A stretch of DNA of 64,000 bases from Carettochelys insculpta (GCF_033958435.1 NC_134152.1:26572001-26636000); one strand, 5' to 3'. Positions 1-11,466 are shown, counted from the first letter of the stretch. Numbers and translations: made by a program. The notes: generated from the sequence alone by a model not told the origin.

Positions 1-319
1 ACAGAGGTACTACCCCTTCCTGTACACTCCATACACCCATGATACTTTGCAACTTGGGGTCTTAAAAGAGAAAACAAATACCTTACGCATTACAAAGACA
101 GTTTCCCCATCCTTGATATTCATAGTGATCTCAGGCAAGTCATTTAACTTAATTTACCCTTGCAGTAAGTAATTTTCTCTTCCACTACCCCCTGTCACTC
201 CCCCTTCTGTCCTATGTATCTGATTTGACAGCTTTCATTTCAATTTTTTTAATCTATATCTCTCTGTTATGTAATTGTCATGCCAATTCACTTTCAGTAC
301 CATTTCCAGTACAGCACTA
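1..319. other. Intergenic, one MIR-like scrap
   Basis: No gene is visible. Around 118-168 the order of short words (GTGATCTCAGGCAAGTCATT, then TTAACTTAA) resembles the central core of MIR/CORE SINEs, where a similar GACC-TTGGGCAAGTCA motif occurs. This is a resemblance only and the match is short. The rest is unremarkable AT-rich sequence with pyrimidine-rich patches. Confidence 0.3.
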
Positions 320-470
320 TCTCCAGATCTGAAGAAGTGGGTCTGCCCCATGAAAGGTCATCACCTAATAAATTATTTTGTTAGTCTTTAAAGTGCTACA
401 CGACTGCTTTTTTTGTTTTGTTAGTAACAAAGAGGTAGCCCTGTTAGTCTGCATCCTATCTAAACGGGGA
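320..470 (+). repeat. Short retroposon family B, rearranged copy
   Basis: The stretch carries the family B words GAAGTGGGTCTG, ATGAAAGGTCATCACCTAAT, TTGTTAGTCTTTAAAGTGCT and ACGACTGC in the same order as the copies near 6954, 24335 and 40031. At about 420-455 it switches to the reverse complement of the 3' end: GTAACAAAGAGGTAGCCCTG mirrors the usual end ...CTCTCTGTTAC. The copy is therefore a head-to-head arrangement rather than a simple element. No target-site duplication was found. Confidence 0.6.
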
Positions 471-699
471 ATATTTGGCTCTGCAGTAATACTGCAGAAA
501 AGGATCTGGTGGTTACAACGCATGAGAAGTAGACCATATGCCAACAATGGGCTGCAGTTGAAAAAAAGGCTAATATTATAGGAGGTATTAACTGTAGTGC
601 TGTGTATATGACATGAGAGCTAATTATCCCATTCTATCTGATGTTGCTTCATCTAGAGTAGTGAGTCTAATTATGAGTGATACACTTTAGCAGAGATGG

Positions 700-1143
700 G
701 TAAGTTGGAGCAAATCCAGGGAAGAGCAACAAAAATGATAAAAGGTTTAGAAAACACAAGCTTTGGGGAAAACTTTAAAATCTGGGCACATTTAGTTTTG
801 AAAAAAAATGACAGAGGAAACCTTGTAATCTTGAAAGGTTTATTATGAAGGGGAATGTGGTTGATCTGAATGTACACTTCGGTTAGGACTAGGAGTAAAA
901 TGCACAATTGGCATCAAAGGAAATTTAGATTAGATATGAGGAAAAACGTTCTAACTTGAAGGTAGTTAAGCACTGGAATAGGCTTCTGAGGAGGCTGTGG
1001 AATCCCATTCATGGGACATTTTTAACACCATGTTAAACAGCTCTTGTCAGGAATAGTGTAGGTGTACTGGGTCTCGATTCAACAAAGGATCTGGACTTGA
1101 TGACTTATTGTGGTCCCTTCCTGCCCTAAATTTCTATGATTCT
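700..1143 (+). mobile_element. CR1 LINE, 3' end fragment
   Basis: Plus-strand remnant of the 3' third of a CR1 retrotransposon. The order matches the other CR1 copies in the window: GGAGCAAATCCAGG, AGAGCAACAAAAATGAT, AAAACGTTCTAACTTGAAGG, TGGAATAGGCTTC, GGTCCCTTCCTGCC and the terminal TTTCTATGATTCTG. The reading frame is destroyed by stops and indels, so it is an old, inert, 5'-truncated copy. Confidence 0.85.
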
Positions 1144-1617
1144 GAGCCTTAGGAGGCTTATGGCTTCACACTCTAGAATCCTCAGATGTTCATCTGAGCT
1201 ACTAACATTCCCAAAGAAACACACACAGGCTAGTGGGTTTAGGAGATTCTTCTGTCTTAAATAAGGCAGATCAGGCATATGAAGCCTCTGCAGAACCAAA
1301 ACAAGTTTAATTAGGCCAAAAGTCTCAGAAGGGATGAGGGGATTCGTGAAAGGTACCAATGAGCACTAGGGATTTCCCCTCAAAACCTGTCTCCTTTACA
1401 TTCACTTCTCCTTGCACAGAGGATCTCCTACGGTCTGCAGAATTAGGACTCTCTTTCCGCAGTCTTCAGGAAGTACACAAGGCAGAAAGATAAAGAAAGA
1501 AAGGAGATCAGTTGAAGGGAAGGAGTATTTCCCTTGTCTTGACCTCCTTAAAGTTTGCAAGAAAGAACCCTGTTAGAAATTGGTTTAATTAAAAAAAAGT
1601 CAGGAACCATTGTATTA
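1144..1617. other. Intergenic, nothing recognised
   Basis: No open frame with gene-like composition, no RNA gene and no repeat that I recognise. The short open frames here are not supported by any motif. Confidence 0.6.
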
Positions 1618-1922
1618 CACAAGTTGAACCTCTCTAGTCTGGCACTTTCTGGTCTGGTACAATTTTAGTTAGCCAGATGTACGCTTATCATGGGGTATGG
1701 TCAAGTTTCCTGTGGTCCCATAAAGTTTGTTTTCTGCCACCAGTCTTGGCTCTCGGTGGTCTGTGCTGTTATTTAACTCTAATTTACCCCAAGTGTCTTT
1801 TAAGAGCCCAATAAGTAGTAGAAGTGTTGGTAATGCTGCTAGGCAATACTGACCACCTGTGGTTCAGCAAATTCTCTGGTTTGGCACTGGTCAACTCCTG
1901 AAGATAGAAAGGTTTAACCTGC
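1618..1922. mobile_element. Tigger-like GTTGAACC element, copy 1
   Basis: Non-autonomous DNA transposon remnant of about 305 bp. It starts with AAGTTGAACCTCTCTAGTCT and ends with the inverted counterpart AGGTTTAACCTGCA. The interior shares long word order with the copies at 33723 and 59456 (CAGATGT, ATCATGG, CATAAAGTTTGTTT, AAGTGTTGG-AATGCTGCTAG). The TA next to both ends fits a Tc1/mariner-Tigger type target. It has no coding capacity. Confidence 0.75.
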
Positions 1923-4175
1923 ATTATACATGTTTGAATTACTCCAGAAAAGCCAAATAAACTGATTTAACTTTTCATGACATTTTTAAACAGCAGCTAA
2001 TATAATTACCAGAAGTATGCAAAATCAAAGAACCAAAGTGAAGAACCATTGTAGTCTTCATCCATGTACACCAGGAGTGACCTAAGAGTGAAGTTCAGTA
2101 GATCCCTTTTCACCACTCCGATTAGAGAACAAATGTAAATAAGCCTATGTATAGGTTTTCTAAGTGCAGAAGACAGAGATACTCATGTCTCTGGCCATTA
2201 GCACCACATCCACATATATGGAATGCAACAGGATCTTGTCACCTTCTACTCCAGCATAACTGGAGACTGAGGGGTTCAAATTCTAAGGGTGACGAAGGTA
2301 TCATGCTTTTAAGATTATGCAGAAACATATTGTTGGTTATAATACTATTACTTAATAGTATATTATTTGAATCTGCCATTTGTATTAAAGTGAATTCAAA
2401 CAGTTTGCATGCCCTGAGAGAGATCATCAACCCGTTACTAATTTTAAATGAATACTGGAATAGTTTATATGACTCTGAACTCTGTTCATAATTACTAGAA
2501 TGCACACTCATGTTTTAGTAATAAGAACTAAATTGCTAAATTCAAAACTACATTTATTTCCATCATTGTATTTAGTAATACAAGGTGGTGTCTCTTAAGT
2601 AGCAACACGAATCAGGAATGTGTTTTATTATGAGTAATATAAAGCCACGTGAAGGTGCAGTTCTCAATACTCTGGATTGTTTGCATTCCACAACTATGCA
2701 TACCTTATCTTGCATAGACTAAAGGGTGGTACTGTGTTAAAATAAATATACATGCACACAGAGTTTGCTGTTGTTTATGCACATCAAGAGGAAAGACTTT
2801 TTCTAGTTACAAACATGAGAAAGCCAGTATCACTTCTGCTGTGTACTTGGGAAAAAGAACACTAAGAGACAGCGTTTGTTTGCTTTTAGTGGCATTTGAA
2901 AGCTCTCCAGATAAGAAAAGTAAAACACGAAAACAGCTCTAGATGAACATTGTTATTTTAATTTGTGATAACTATCAAATATGAACTCTGATGTCTGTCA
3001 TATAATATTGATATGCGCACACACAAAAATATCTAAAACAAACAAAAATATTTAAAACTTAGAAAAGCAACTTCCTGCTTCAAAAGTTGACAGTACAGTA
3101 CTTTATTCTGGACATGATCCACCTCTCAGGACTATCAATGCATGTATTTCCACTGATTTCATAGAGAACTGGACTAGTTCTTATTATTGCAGAATCATAC
3201 AACTATACCTGTTCATATTAGAGATAGGTAATAAAAGATTTCAATTACCAATCAAACCGATTTAACAACTCTAAGTAAAAAGGGGTTTCATGTTTGTTTG
3301 TTTGACGTGGGGGTGGGGGGCGTGGAACAATGTGGGGGAGTGTTACTTAATCAGGGTTTTCATATTAGGTTAAATCCTACTTCTTTTACTGATAAAAACT
3401 ACCAAGTGTGAATTGCATGAGTGAAAATTGCAGGATTTTGTCCATTGCTGGTAAAGAGCAAAGTATTTATGTATAGCACATGCTTTTCCAACAGAACCTC
3501 ATTTATCCATCCCAAGGGTCATCCTTAGGGATGTGCAGGGCCCAGGACAAGATCCTTCCATTCCAGGCCCCAGGCCCCATCCCCTCTTCTCAACCCTGCT
3601 GTGTCACTAAAAGTCAAGCAGCATAGATAGTTTGTCAGCTTTTTTTTTGCCAACAACATACTTCCACGCCCATTGTGGGCAGTAGCCAATGAGCTGCTCA
3701 AGCTGGTACTTGTCATGGCAAAACTATTGCCTTTGGGGTGTATGGGGTTTAGCATCTCTGAACAACAGAAGTTTTATGTCTCAATTGCCAGTACAGGCAT
3801 AGCCCAAACAGAGAAACTCAAGTAGGTGTGTAGATCCAAAGGGCTACAAATATTTGGATAGTGGGAGTTGTATCACATGCACTTTTGAAGTTTTCTAACA
3901 AACCTTACATTTTTCGGTTGCTGGAAACTGCTCAAAAATACCAGTTACACTTGTATAGGGAAACAGTTCCTGCTTTTAAGACTTCACAATCTAAGACTTG
4001 CAAATTAGTCTCATTCCTTTCAGCCAGTTTGCAATCTCAATTTCAATTTTTTTAAACTCATTACCAAATTCACCATATGGATATCAACTAAAAAGCATGA
4101 ACACTATTGGGAAGTACCTCCATTCATAGACTGATCAGTACCCTCTTTTTAAAGGGAATGTCCTGTATTTAAGCC
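1923..4175. other. Intergenic, mostly unique AT-rich DNA
   Basis: No gene is supported. Most of it is AT-rich single-copy-looking DNA. A G-rich patch (GGGGGTGGGGGGCGTGG) lies near 3308-3325, and a C-rich stretch at about 3535-3610 contains repeated GGCCCCAGGCCCC words that may be an old repeat. The open frames here (for example 2147-2491) lack recognisable domains and have ordinary intergenic composition. Confidence 0.55.
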
Positions 4176-4600
4176 CATAGAATCCTAGGGCTAGAAGGGA
4201 CCTCAGGAGGTCAGAGGCCAGCCCTCTGCCCATTGCTCCTTGTTCTGCCATCCGTCACTACTGAGAACAGCCTCTCTCCATCCTCTTTAGAACGCCCCTT
4301 CAGGCAGCTGAAGGTCGATATCAAATTGCTCCTCAATTCTTCTCTTCTGCAAACTACTTAAACCCAGAGCCCTCAGCCTCTCCTTGTAGGTCATGTGCTC
4401 TAGCCCCCTAATCGTTCTGGTTGCCCACCACTGGAGCCATTCTAACGCATCCACATCCTTTCTATACTGGGGGGCTCGGAACTGGATGAAATACTCCAGA
4501 TGTGGCCTCCCCAGTGCCAAATGGAGGGGAAAAATAAGTTCTCTCGATCTGTTGGCAACGCTCCTCCAAATGCAAAGTGCTCTTCCCTCCTGCAGGTGTC
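4176..4600 (-). mobile_element. CR1 LINE, 3' end, minus strand
   Basis: The reverse complement of the CR1 3' end is clear. It begins with CATAGAATCCTAGGGCTAGA and GGGACCTCAGGAGGTC, the mirror of the usual CR1 tail, and continues through CTCTTCTGCAAACTACTTAA, CTCTCCTTGTAGGTCATGTG and CTCCAGATGTGGCCTCCCCA. The minus-strand open frame at 4287-4520 reads EYFIQFRAPQYRKDV and GLEHMTYKERLRALGL, which are C-terminal CR1 ORF2 words. It is 5' truncated. Confidence 0.85.
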
Positions 4601-4776
4601 CTGACCTTTTTCTTTAAAATGGGCAAGTTGTCCTGTATTATCTGTTTCCCCCACTCGGTATTAATGGGTGCTGCTGCTGGCTGGATCCCTGCTCATCAGA
4701 AGTGAGTGGGACGGTCCAGTGGCCAACGATGGGGGTGCAGCACTGCTGCAGAATGCAGGCCCAGCCACTCCCTTCT

Positions 4777-4924
4777 CCCACCACCCTTGCTCTGGCTTAT
4801 TTATACCTGGCCCTGAAGATTTCCAAGACCAGCATCTGATGAAGTGAGTCTGTGCTCACGAAAGCTCATGCTCAAAACTTTTCTGTTAGTCTATAAGGTG
4901 CCACAGGACCCTTCGTTGCTGTTA
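4777..4924 (+). mobile_element. Short retroposon family A, with 12-bp target duplication
   Basis: A 148-bp element bounded by the same 12 bp, CCACTCCCTTCT, at 4765-4776 and 4925-4936. Inside are TTATTTATACCTGGCCCTGA, GCATCTGATGAAGTGAGTCT, CTCACGAAAGCTCATGCTC and TAAGGTGCCACAGGACCC, which I recognise as a highly repeated turtle sequence. The perfect 12-bp duplication marks the exact insertion and suggests it is fairly recent. A duplication this long is more typical of LINE-driven retrotransposition than of a DNA transposon. Confidence 0.8.
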
Positions 4925-4936
4925 CCACTCCCTTCT

Positions 4937-6584
4937 GGTCCGTTAACACAGCCTCTGCTCTGTGCTGGCTCTCAGCTAGCAGAGCCTAACCCCTTGTCCT
5001 GTTACTAGCTGGTAAATGGGTGCTAGGCAGCAGCTGGTTATGTGATATCTCTGTTGCCCAGGTATCATCCCTTTAGGTATCCCTCCTTTTTCATTGTACC
5101 CTCCCCGCTTTGTGTCATCAATCTCCAGCCTTCCTCCCTTTCCCTACCTCCACCCCCTTCTTAGTGGCACATACCACCCTCAGAGCTGTGCATAGAACAT
5201 GACCCTGATTGGAGCATACAGCTGCCTCTGGCTGGGCTGTGCCCTAGTAAAGCCAAAGACGCTCTGACCCAGGGGGCTGGCCAGGAGGAGCCAAGGGCTC
5301 CGGTGCCAAAGTGCTGCACTGCACTGGCACAGGGAAGCCTCTCTGCTTCTCAGCTTAGCTCTGGAATCAGGAAGGATGGGAGGAAAGTAATTTTCAGTCT
5401 GTTCATTACCTGACCCCGCAGAATCCACAGCAGCCCTCTGGGCAGAGGTTTAGGACCCTTTTCCCATCTTCTCCCAGCCTGGCTCCTGGCCCCCGCCCCT
5501 CTCCCTGCCAGGAGTACAGAGCTGTTCTGTAGCTGAGGGATCCTCCCCTACTTAGCCACCTCTTTGACCCAGTACTTGGAAGTCCCTGCAGTCAGGTGCC
5601 CTGTGCCCTGGTGCACAATGCATCCCTAGACCCTACCCATGCTATACCTGGGAAACAGTAGGCAGATGGACTATGTCAGTGGCTAGCAACAGTCCAGAAG
5701 TGTAAAATGCCTTTGGTATTGTGTGGGCAGGAAGAGACAAGTGGCTTCCAGCCACAGCAGCTTGGGGAGAGAAAAGGAAGAGCTCTGCAAAGCCACAGCT
5801 TCTGTTCCTTCTCTCCTATACAGTTCCAAAAGGCTGCTGCTGGTTACATTCCAGCGTGAAGCCTTCCAGAAATCTGGGAAGTGGGGGGGGGGGGGGGAGA
5901 TATGACTCTGAATGCCCCACAGCATGTATTGCCTCAGGAAGACAGGATACCAGGTACCACAAGAGGTGGGTCTGTCCTGTGGCCCAAGCCAGGCATGGTG
6001 GGAGAAGAACGCTAGATAGGATGGGTGCATGAGTCGTCCCTTCATGTAGGAGGGGTGTGCAGAAGTGTCACCTCTTCCAGTGTGAACTCTAAAGCTTTAA
6101 AGATGATGGATAAAAACTATTTCTTAACAGGGTCTCACTGTCAACTTGATGTTAGTTTGACCATGTAAACAGCATATTTATGATCGACTGCCATTGAACT
6201 TGCTTGAAAACAACTAATTTTACCAGTCATGTACTGAGTGTATGAAAATACAGTCACCCTTTCCAATCAGCTTTTCGTGTGCATCCATAACTCACACTTT
6301 GTACAAGTTACACACATATGGAAATGATGCTATTGGATAGGCACTAAATCTACTAATGTGACAGAGGTATATGAAGAATTCATGTATTTCAATGTATGCC
6401 CCTGAGTAAATATAAAATCATATTGCAGCCATCACAAAAATATTAAAGTAAGCCTTAGTACATTTGCCTGATGCTACACCTAGATATTAAGGGTGGAATT
6501 TACACTGATGAAGAACCACAAGCTACTCAGCCCTGTAATGCTTCTTTTCACTGAAGATGGGGATGGAGAGCAAGGGAACATTAG
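4937..6584. other. Intergenic, GC-richer, poly-G run
   Basis: Slightly GC-richer than the surroundings, with no gene support. The frames at 5180-5428 and 5683-6045 overlap on both strands, which is typical of chance open frames. A run of 15 G lies at 5883-5897. The portion after 6050 returns to AT-rich sequence with nothing recognised. Confidence 0.55.
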
Positions 6585-6884
6585 GGGTACATCTACACAA
6601 CCTGGGAGATCGACCCAGTCAGAGTAGATCTTCCACGGTTCGATTTGACATGTGTAGTGGGGCCGCACAAAATTGAACTATCAGAGTCGATTTTTGACCC
6701 CTGTTCTCCTCATTCCCATGAGGAGTAATGAAGGTTGACGGAAGAGTTTCCTCCCATCAACCTGCCTCAGTGAGGACAGTCAGATAAGCTGATCGTAGAT
6801 GTGCTGATTCCGGCTATGCCACTCCCATAGCTGGAATTGCGTATCTACTATCGACTTTAAGGTCGAGTGTAGACCTGGCTTCAG
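6585..6884. mobile_element. GTCTACAC-TIR element, copy 1
   Basis: About 300 bp running from GGGGTACATCTACACAACC to the inverted end GAGTGTAGACCTGGCTTC. The ends match those of the other TIR elements in the window (13318, 24894, 38317, 62506). The interior words GATCGACCCAGTCAGAGTAG and CTATCGACTTTAAGGTCGAG also read as partial inverted repeats. Non-coding. The superfamily cannot be assigned without the target duplication. Confidence 0.65.
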
Positions 6885-6953
6885 ATACATTTATCTTGCA
6901 AAATAATCCCAAAGGCAACAAGTCAGAGCCTGTTTCTACAAACTCAAATTCAT

Positions 6954-7042
6954 AAATTATTTTGTTAGTCTTTAAAGTGCTACTTCACTGCTTTTTTGTT
7001 TTGATAGTATATAGACTAGCACGGCTTTCTCTCTGTTACTAT
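6954..7042 (+). mobile_element. Short retroposon family B, 5'-truncated, 10-bp target duplication
   Basis: An 89-bp copy that starts inside the family B sequence at AAATTATTTTGTTAGTCT and runs through AAAGTGCTACTTCACTGC to the usual end CTCTCTGTTAC. It is flanked by TCAAATTCAT at 6944-6953 and again at 7043-7052. A copy missing its 5' part yet bordered by a target duplication must have been truncated at integration, which is a mark of target-primed reverse transcription. Confidence 0.75.
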
Positions 7043-7059
7043 TCAAATTCATGCTATGA

Positions 7060-7475
7060 GGTTAAAAACAGCAGTGAAGGTGTTCCCTCATGGACTGGAG
7101 TTTGGGCTCTGAAACTTGGCAAGTGGTGGTGGGGATGTCTACTCTGCTATTTTTAGCTCCATATCATGGACCCAAGTCTGTAGATCTGGGCTCTGAGTGC
7201 AAAAAAAGCCCCTGTAACAGCAAGTCTCAGAGCCCAGGTCATCTAATTTAGATGTGCTACAGGACTAAAAGTAGCAGTATGGATGTTCCTGCTCAGTTTG
7301 GAGTCCTGGCTCGGAGTCCCTCCCCAACTGCTGGGTTTCAGGGCCTGAGAGGAAGCATCTACACTGCTATTTTTAACTTTGTAGCACAAGCCTGTGCAAC
7401 TTGACCTGAGCTCTGTAACTCTCTGCAACGGTTTTTGTTTTGGTTTTTGTTGTTGCTGTAGATGTACCCTTAATG
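7060..7475. repeat. Possible TIR element relic
   Basis: The right end GCTGTAGATGTACCCTTA matches the inverted end of the GTCTACAC-TIR family. The interior repeats a theme in both orientations: GTTAAAAACAGCAGTGAAGG near 7060, ACTGCTATTTTTAGCTCCAT near 7142 and ACTGCTATTTTTAACTTTGT near 7362. The left terminus is not clear, so boundaries are approximate. Confidence 0.4.
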
Positions 7476-7476
7476 G

Positions 7477-9060
7477 GCAAGCAGCCTCGGAGGAGCCTTT
7501 ATCAGGCTAAAGTGCAAACTACTGGGGCCTGGGACATCGAATACAGCCTTTTAACTGAGGCATAGAGTGGAGAGACCCCATTGCATGAGGTCTGGCCACA
7601 ATTCTAGCTGTAGAATAAAAGGTACAAAGGGGTCTTGTAGTCTGGCCAAAGGACGGAAGGTGGAGAACCATTGCAACCCCAACCCTACCATTTGTTGTTT
7701 ACACATAGCCCCTTTACTGAGATTTATGAGTTTAGGTCTGAAGATCACCAGTGAAGCATATTTCATATTATATTTTCTAAACACTACAACCATCATGGCT
7801 TTCTTTTTTAGAACTGGAAATCATAACCAAGCTTTTTCTTTAGCTTCAAAACACAAAATAAATATGATCCTATCCACATAATGGTCTATATACTGAAAGT
7901 GTAATTATCTACAAGTATAAAATTGTACACACCATTTTAACAACAGAAAAACCATTATCCAGAACTCCCAAACCTTTTTTATGCCATAGAAATACAAGTC
8001 TGGAAAAACAGATGCACATTTTATTTCTCTAACAATTTAACAGACAACTAACAATAGAACGTACAATGAAAGTGCTTACAGACGTAACTATAGCAGAGCT
8101 CCCCGAGCCGCTAAACTATTATATAGATGGTAAATAAGAAATAACGGAAACATTAGTTTACCTTTTCTAATGTCTGATCTCTACAATAAACCATGAAATT
8201 ACTTAATTAGTCAATTGCCATTTAGTAGTAAATACTGCTAAACAATATATGGTTCCATTATTCAATTGTTCACCATAGGTTTATATAAATGGCTTTTGTA
8301 TTGTGAAGATTTATCTTACAAGGTAATTTAAGAATCAAAATAAGCTACTAATGGTTCCTGAAGCTGAAAAAATACGTTTGAGGTTCAATCTTCCACCCAC
8401 TGACATCAGTGACAAATTTTCCATTAACTAATGGGAGGCACATTACTCCCTGCTTCTGTTAATAAAAAGTTGTTACACATTGCCGGTTATTGCTTGGGGG
8501 AGGAAGGGCAACCCACCTAAATTAAATTGCTCATTAAGGTCTGAAGTAAAGGCAAATTATTTAAAGGTCACATGAATCCAAGCTAAATAATTGGAATCAA
8601 TGTACAATAGACTCTTTATTCAAATGCAACTAATTAAGATACTTACAATCTCATTAGCATAAAACAAAAAATGTTCATAACATTGAATGAGCAATTGATA
8701 GTCTTCCTTAGCTATATCTTGCTTTTCAAATCATGGTATATTCTTGCTGCACGACTTAAATGTTCCTAAAATACCACTGTAAGCATGTTTTAAAGACTGT
8801 GCTAAATTAGAATAGCGCTGATATTCAGCCCTAACCTTAGTTATGCTCTGGAGGCATTTAGTATTTGCTTTATGTTATGTAAGTGTATAGGACTCTCAGT
8901 TCTCAAACCATAATAACGCTTTTCTAATATGTGCTTTAAAACACACACAGTGTTCACAATTGTGCAGAATAGGCCTCAAAGCAGTGATCAAGCCCCATGA
9001 TTAATGCCCTTAACCCTCCTGACTTAATCACTTAGAGATACTAGGGTGGAGGGGTTGTTT
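7477..9060. other. Repeat-poor AT-rich DNA, possible conserved element
   Basis: No transposon is recognised here, which is unusual for this window. At about 8340-8700 the sequence is dense in homeodomain-like cores: CTAAATAATTGG, CAACTAATTAAG, CTCATTAGCATAA, TGCTCATTAAGG. This resembles vertebrate conserved non-coding enhancers, but composition alone cannot prove conservation. The open frames at 7551-7881 lie over each other on both strands and are not supported. Confidence 0.35.
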
Positions 9061-9072
9061 TTGTAACAGACC

Positions 9073-9160
9073 TCTCAACCAATCAGAGTAGGCAGCTACA
9101 GCTTAAAGGATTATACGTGTGTATGTGGGGAGGGGGGCGGGGGAATCACATGTATACACA
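9073..9160 (+). promoter_or_regulatory. Candidate promoter with CCAAT box and GC box
   Basis: A canonical CCAAT box sits in CTCAACCAATCAGAG (CCAAT at 9079-9083). An Sp1-type GC box GGGGGGCGGGGG follows near 9132-9143, and a weak TATA-like TTATACG lies near 9110. The spacing to the candidate first exon at 9304 suits a core promoter with a 5' UTR of 100-200 nt. This is inferred from motifs only; there is no CpG island. Confidence 0.3.
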
Positions 9161-9303
9161 GAGTTCAGTAACACTAACAAGAACAGTGCAGCAGAGTCAG
9201 CATTCTTTTCCTAAGCACTGCTATTGTTTATTCTTAATAGAGAAATGAGACATTGGAGGTTCTGCTGAATTTACTCTGAAAAAAAGATTCCAATACAAGC
9301 AAA

Positions 9304-9369
9304 ATGTTTCTGCCTGCTATCAAGAAATTCATTTGCTACTGTCTCAAACAACAGGGTCGTGCTTACTGG
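9304..9369 (+). CDS. Candidate first coding exon, 22 codons, gene unknown
   Basis: An ATG at 9304 (context GCAAAATGT, A at -3) opens 22 codons reading MFLPAIKKFICYCLKQQG and then RAYW. It is followed immediately by a perfect donor, TGG|GTGAGT, at 9370. An in-frame TGA at 9277-9279 upstream makes this ATG the first possible start. If unspliced, the frame closes four codons later at TGA, so the short peptide makes sense mainly as a spliced 5' exon. The peptide is basic with two closely spaced cysteines, as in alternative N-termini that are lipid anchored, but I cannot name the gene. A promoter-like cluster lies about 200 bp upstream. No second exon was identified in the window; it could lie far downstream. 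A chance donor after a chance ATG remains possible. Confidence 0.33.
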
Positions 9370-9375
9370 GTGAGT

Positions 9376-10736
9376 TTTTGACAAGTTCACATTGTAGCTT
9401 GCTCTCATTTTTCAAGGAGCCTGCATAATAATTTAGGTATCATACACAAACACCAGCTCAGTGAAGCTGAATAGTTGCTTTGTCAGAAGACAAAATATAG
9501 CTCTTATGGTGGATCTCTAGAAAGAGAAGCCATATTTTTAAAATGTGTGCTTGTTACTGCTTTTATTATGGACTGTGCATAGGAAAAAGCTATAGTAAAC
9601 TCTCGTGTGAACATTAATCCTGATTCATTTCTATATTCAGCTTGATTTCACAACTACTATTTCCTTTCACTACAGCAAAATATTAAAAGATAAAATTCAT
9701 TATACCCTTAATATTTATACCTTATTTATTTTAAATATGGAGTTATGCCAACAGTGAAATTAGTCTTGGCTGTCCCTTTGACAAAAGAGAAAAAAATGCC
9801 TCCTCTGAAGAACCAGTATTGTTTCTGAAAATACGGTTTTTATATTACATATTTAATTCACAACAACAACAAAAACTACAGTAAACTGTACTGTGAAATG
9901 AAATTGGAAATAGTGAAGAGACACTGCAATCTACTACAGTCAGAAACTAAATCAGTCACCAAACCATTGAAAGTGCCTTTTCATTTATTCTGTATTACAA
10001 CTGTAAGTGAGATTGAAATTTCATCAAGATACAGATGTGCTTAGTACTTTTAGCAATAGCAAATATAAACTATTTCAAATACAGATTTTTTTAAAGCTGA
10101 TTAGGTATTATACTGTGCTCATTACCGTGTATTTTCTTACTGCACCTAACAGAAATTAAACCCAGTGTGCAGTAGGGTTTTAACTGTCAGTTGAACTTTG
10201 GACTCTCTTTATAAACCAAAGAATTGCATGTAGAGTGGGGACATAAATGCTGTTTTCTTTGTCCCCATTATATTGCATGATGCATTCTGTTGGCCCAATT
10301 CACATTACAGTCAAAATAGAAGTCTTCCACTAAAATCAATGGAAGTTGCACTGGTCCCCAAAACAATTAGCTCTAAAATGTTTTAGATACGAGAATTCCT
10401 TTGAGTTTCCATTTTTTATCTATATTAATGATCTTTCAAGGAACAGATAAGAGAGCTGTATAAATTTTTCAGTAGCTAAATACAGGCCCCAGCCCTCTTC
10501 ATCATCATCATCAATTTGTTATCCATTGCAAAAATATCTGACAGTGATCTCAGTCAATCTAAAGACTACAATGTAATTGTAAGTATTGGTATTTATTTCA
10601 CTGCTGATTGTTTTACTATATATTTATATTGTGGTAAAATGTAAAATCCAGGATTACGGCTCCATTGTATACAAACAACGGAAAGAATCCCTGCCCCCAA
10701 AATCTTGCAGTTTAAATATATGATGAGACACAAAAT
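9376..10736. other. Intergenic AT-rich DNA
   Basis: AT-rich, no gene and no clear transposon. Around 10290-10370 the words CACATTACAGTCAAAATAGA and AAAATCAATGGAAGTTGCAC resemble a very old amniote repeat built on the theme CAATGGGA, too decayed to name. A short ATCATCATCATCA run lies near 10501. Confidence 0.5.
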
Positions 10737-10758
10737 ACACACACACACACACACACAC
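10737..10758. repeat. (AC)11 microsatellite
   Basis: Eleven uninterrupted AC dinucleotides. It is a simple repeat that is probably length-variable between individuals. Confidence 0.95.
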
Positions 10759-10759
10759 C

Positions 10760-11299
10760 AGATGAAGAAAGAACAAGATAACAATGAGGCAATTAATATA
10801 ATAAGTAGTGGCCACAGCACAGCAACTGGCTAGCTGGGATCAACTGTTCTGGCACAGCTTTTTCAGAAAGATCTGAAGTAGAATAATCTAGTGGGACTTT
10901 TGGATTTTTATGGAAAGCTTTTCCCAGGCATATGGGGTGACTTTCAAGAAAGTACAAAAATACATATGGGAAAATGTTACTGCTTTCTGTGCTGTACTGC
11001 AGATTTCTCAGTACAATTTCACTGTATAGTACAATTTCTAGTTGGAATAGACCCCTCTGCTTGACCAGATATTGTCCATGCTTCCAAAGATGTGTTTGTT
11101 TTTCCTCTAGTCTCATGTGAGTACCTTTATTGCAGACACCTTCAAATGTTACCATGCTCCCTAGACAGCACAATTCTTATCAGCTCTATTCCTTCTCTAT
11201 ACACACGTACCTTTCCATCTGTAGTCCAGTTTCCTACCTTAGGTTTGTTTTTTCTCTGCTTTTACTTTCAATCCCATTTTTGCTGCTTCCTGTTCTACC
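10760..11299. other. Intergenic, nothing recognised
   Basis: Open frames on both strands (10793-11173 minus, 11092-11354 plus) overlap and show no domain or compositional support. They are taken as chance. Confidence 0.5.
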
Positions 11300-11310
11300 T
11301 CTGATGCAAA

Positions 11311-11466
11311 AACAAAAAACAAAAAACCACACAATCAGTCCTGTAGCACCTTAAAGACTAACAAATTAATTTATTAGTCAAATAAATACATTCATTATTC
11401 TGTAAGGTGCTACACAACTGCTTGTTTTTGTGAAGCTACAGACTAACACAGCCACCCCTCTGAGAT
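11311..11466 (-). mobile_element. Short retroposon family A, foldback copy
   Basis: The left arm TCCTGTAGCACCTTAAAGACTAAC is mirrored by GTAAGGTGCTACACAACTGC about 70 bp later, followed by the usual tail CAGACTAACACAGCCACCCC and CTCTGAGA. An 11-bp direct repeat with one mismatch flanks it: TCTGATGCAAA at 11300-11310 and TCTGATGTAAA at 11467-11477. The structure is an inverted 5' segment joined to a normally oriented 3' segment. Confidence 0.65.

Noticed and set aside
2147..2511. 114-codon plus frame and 90-codon minus frame
   Set aside because: Antisense overlap, ordinary AT-rich composition, no domains.
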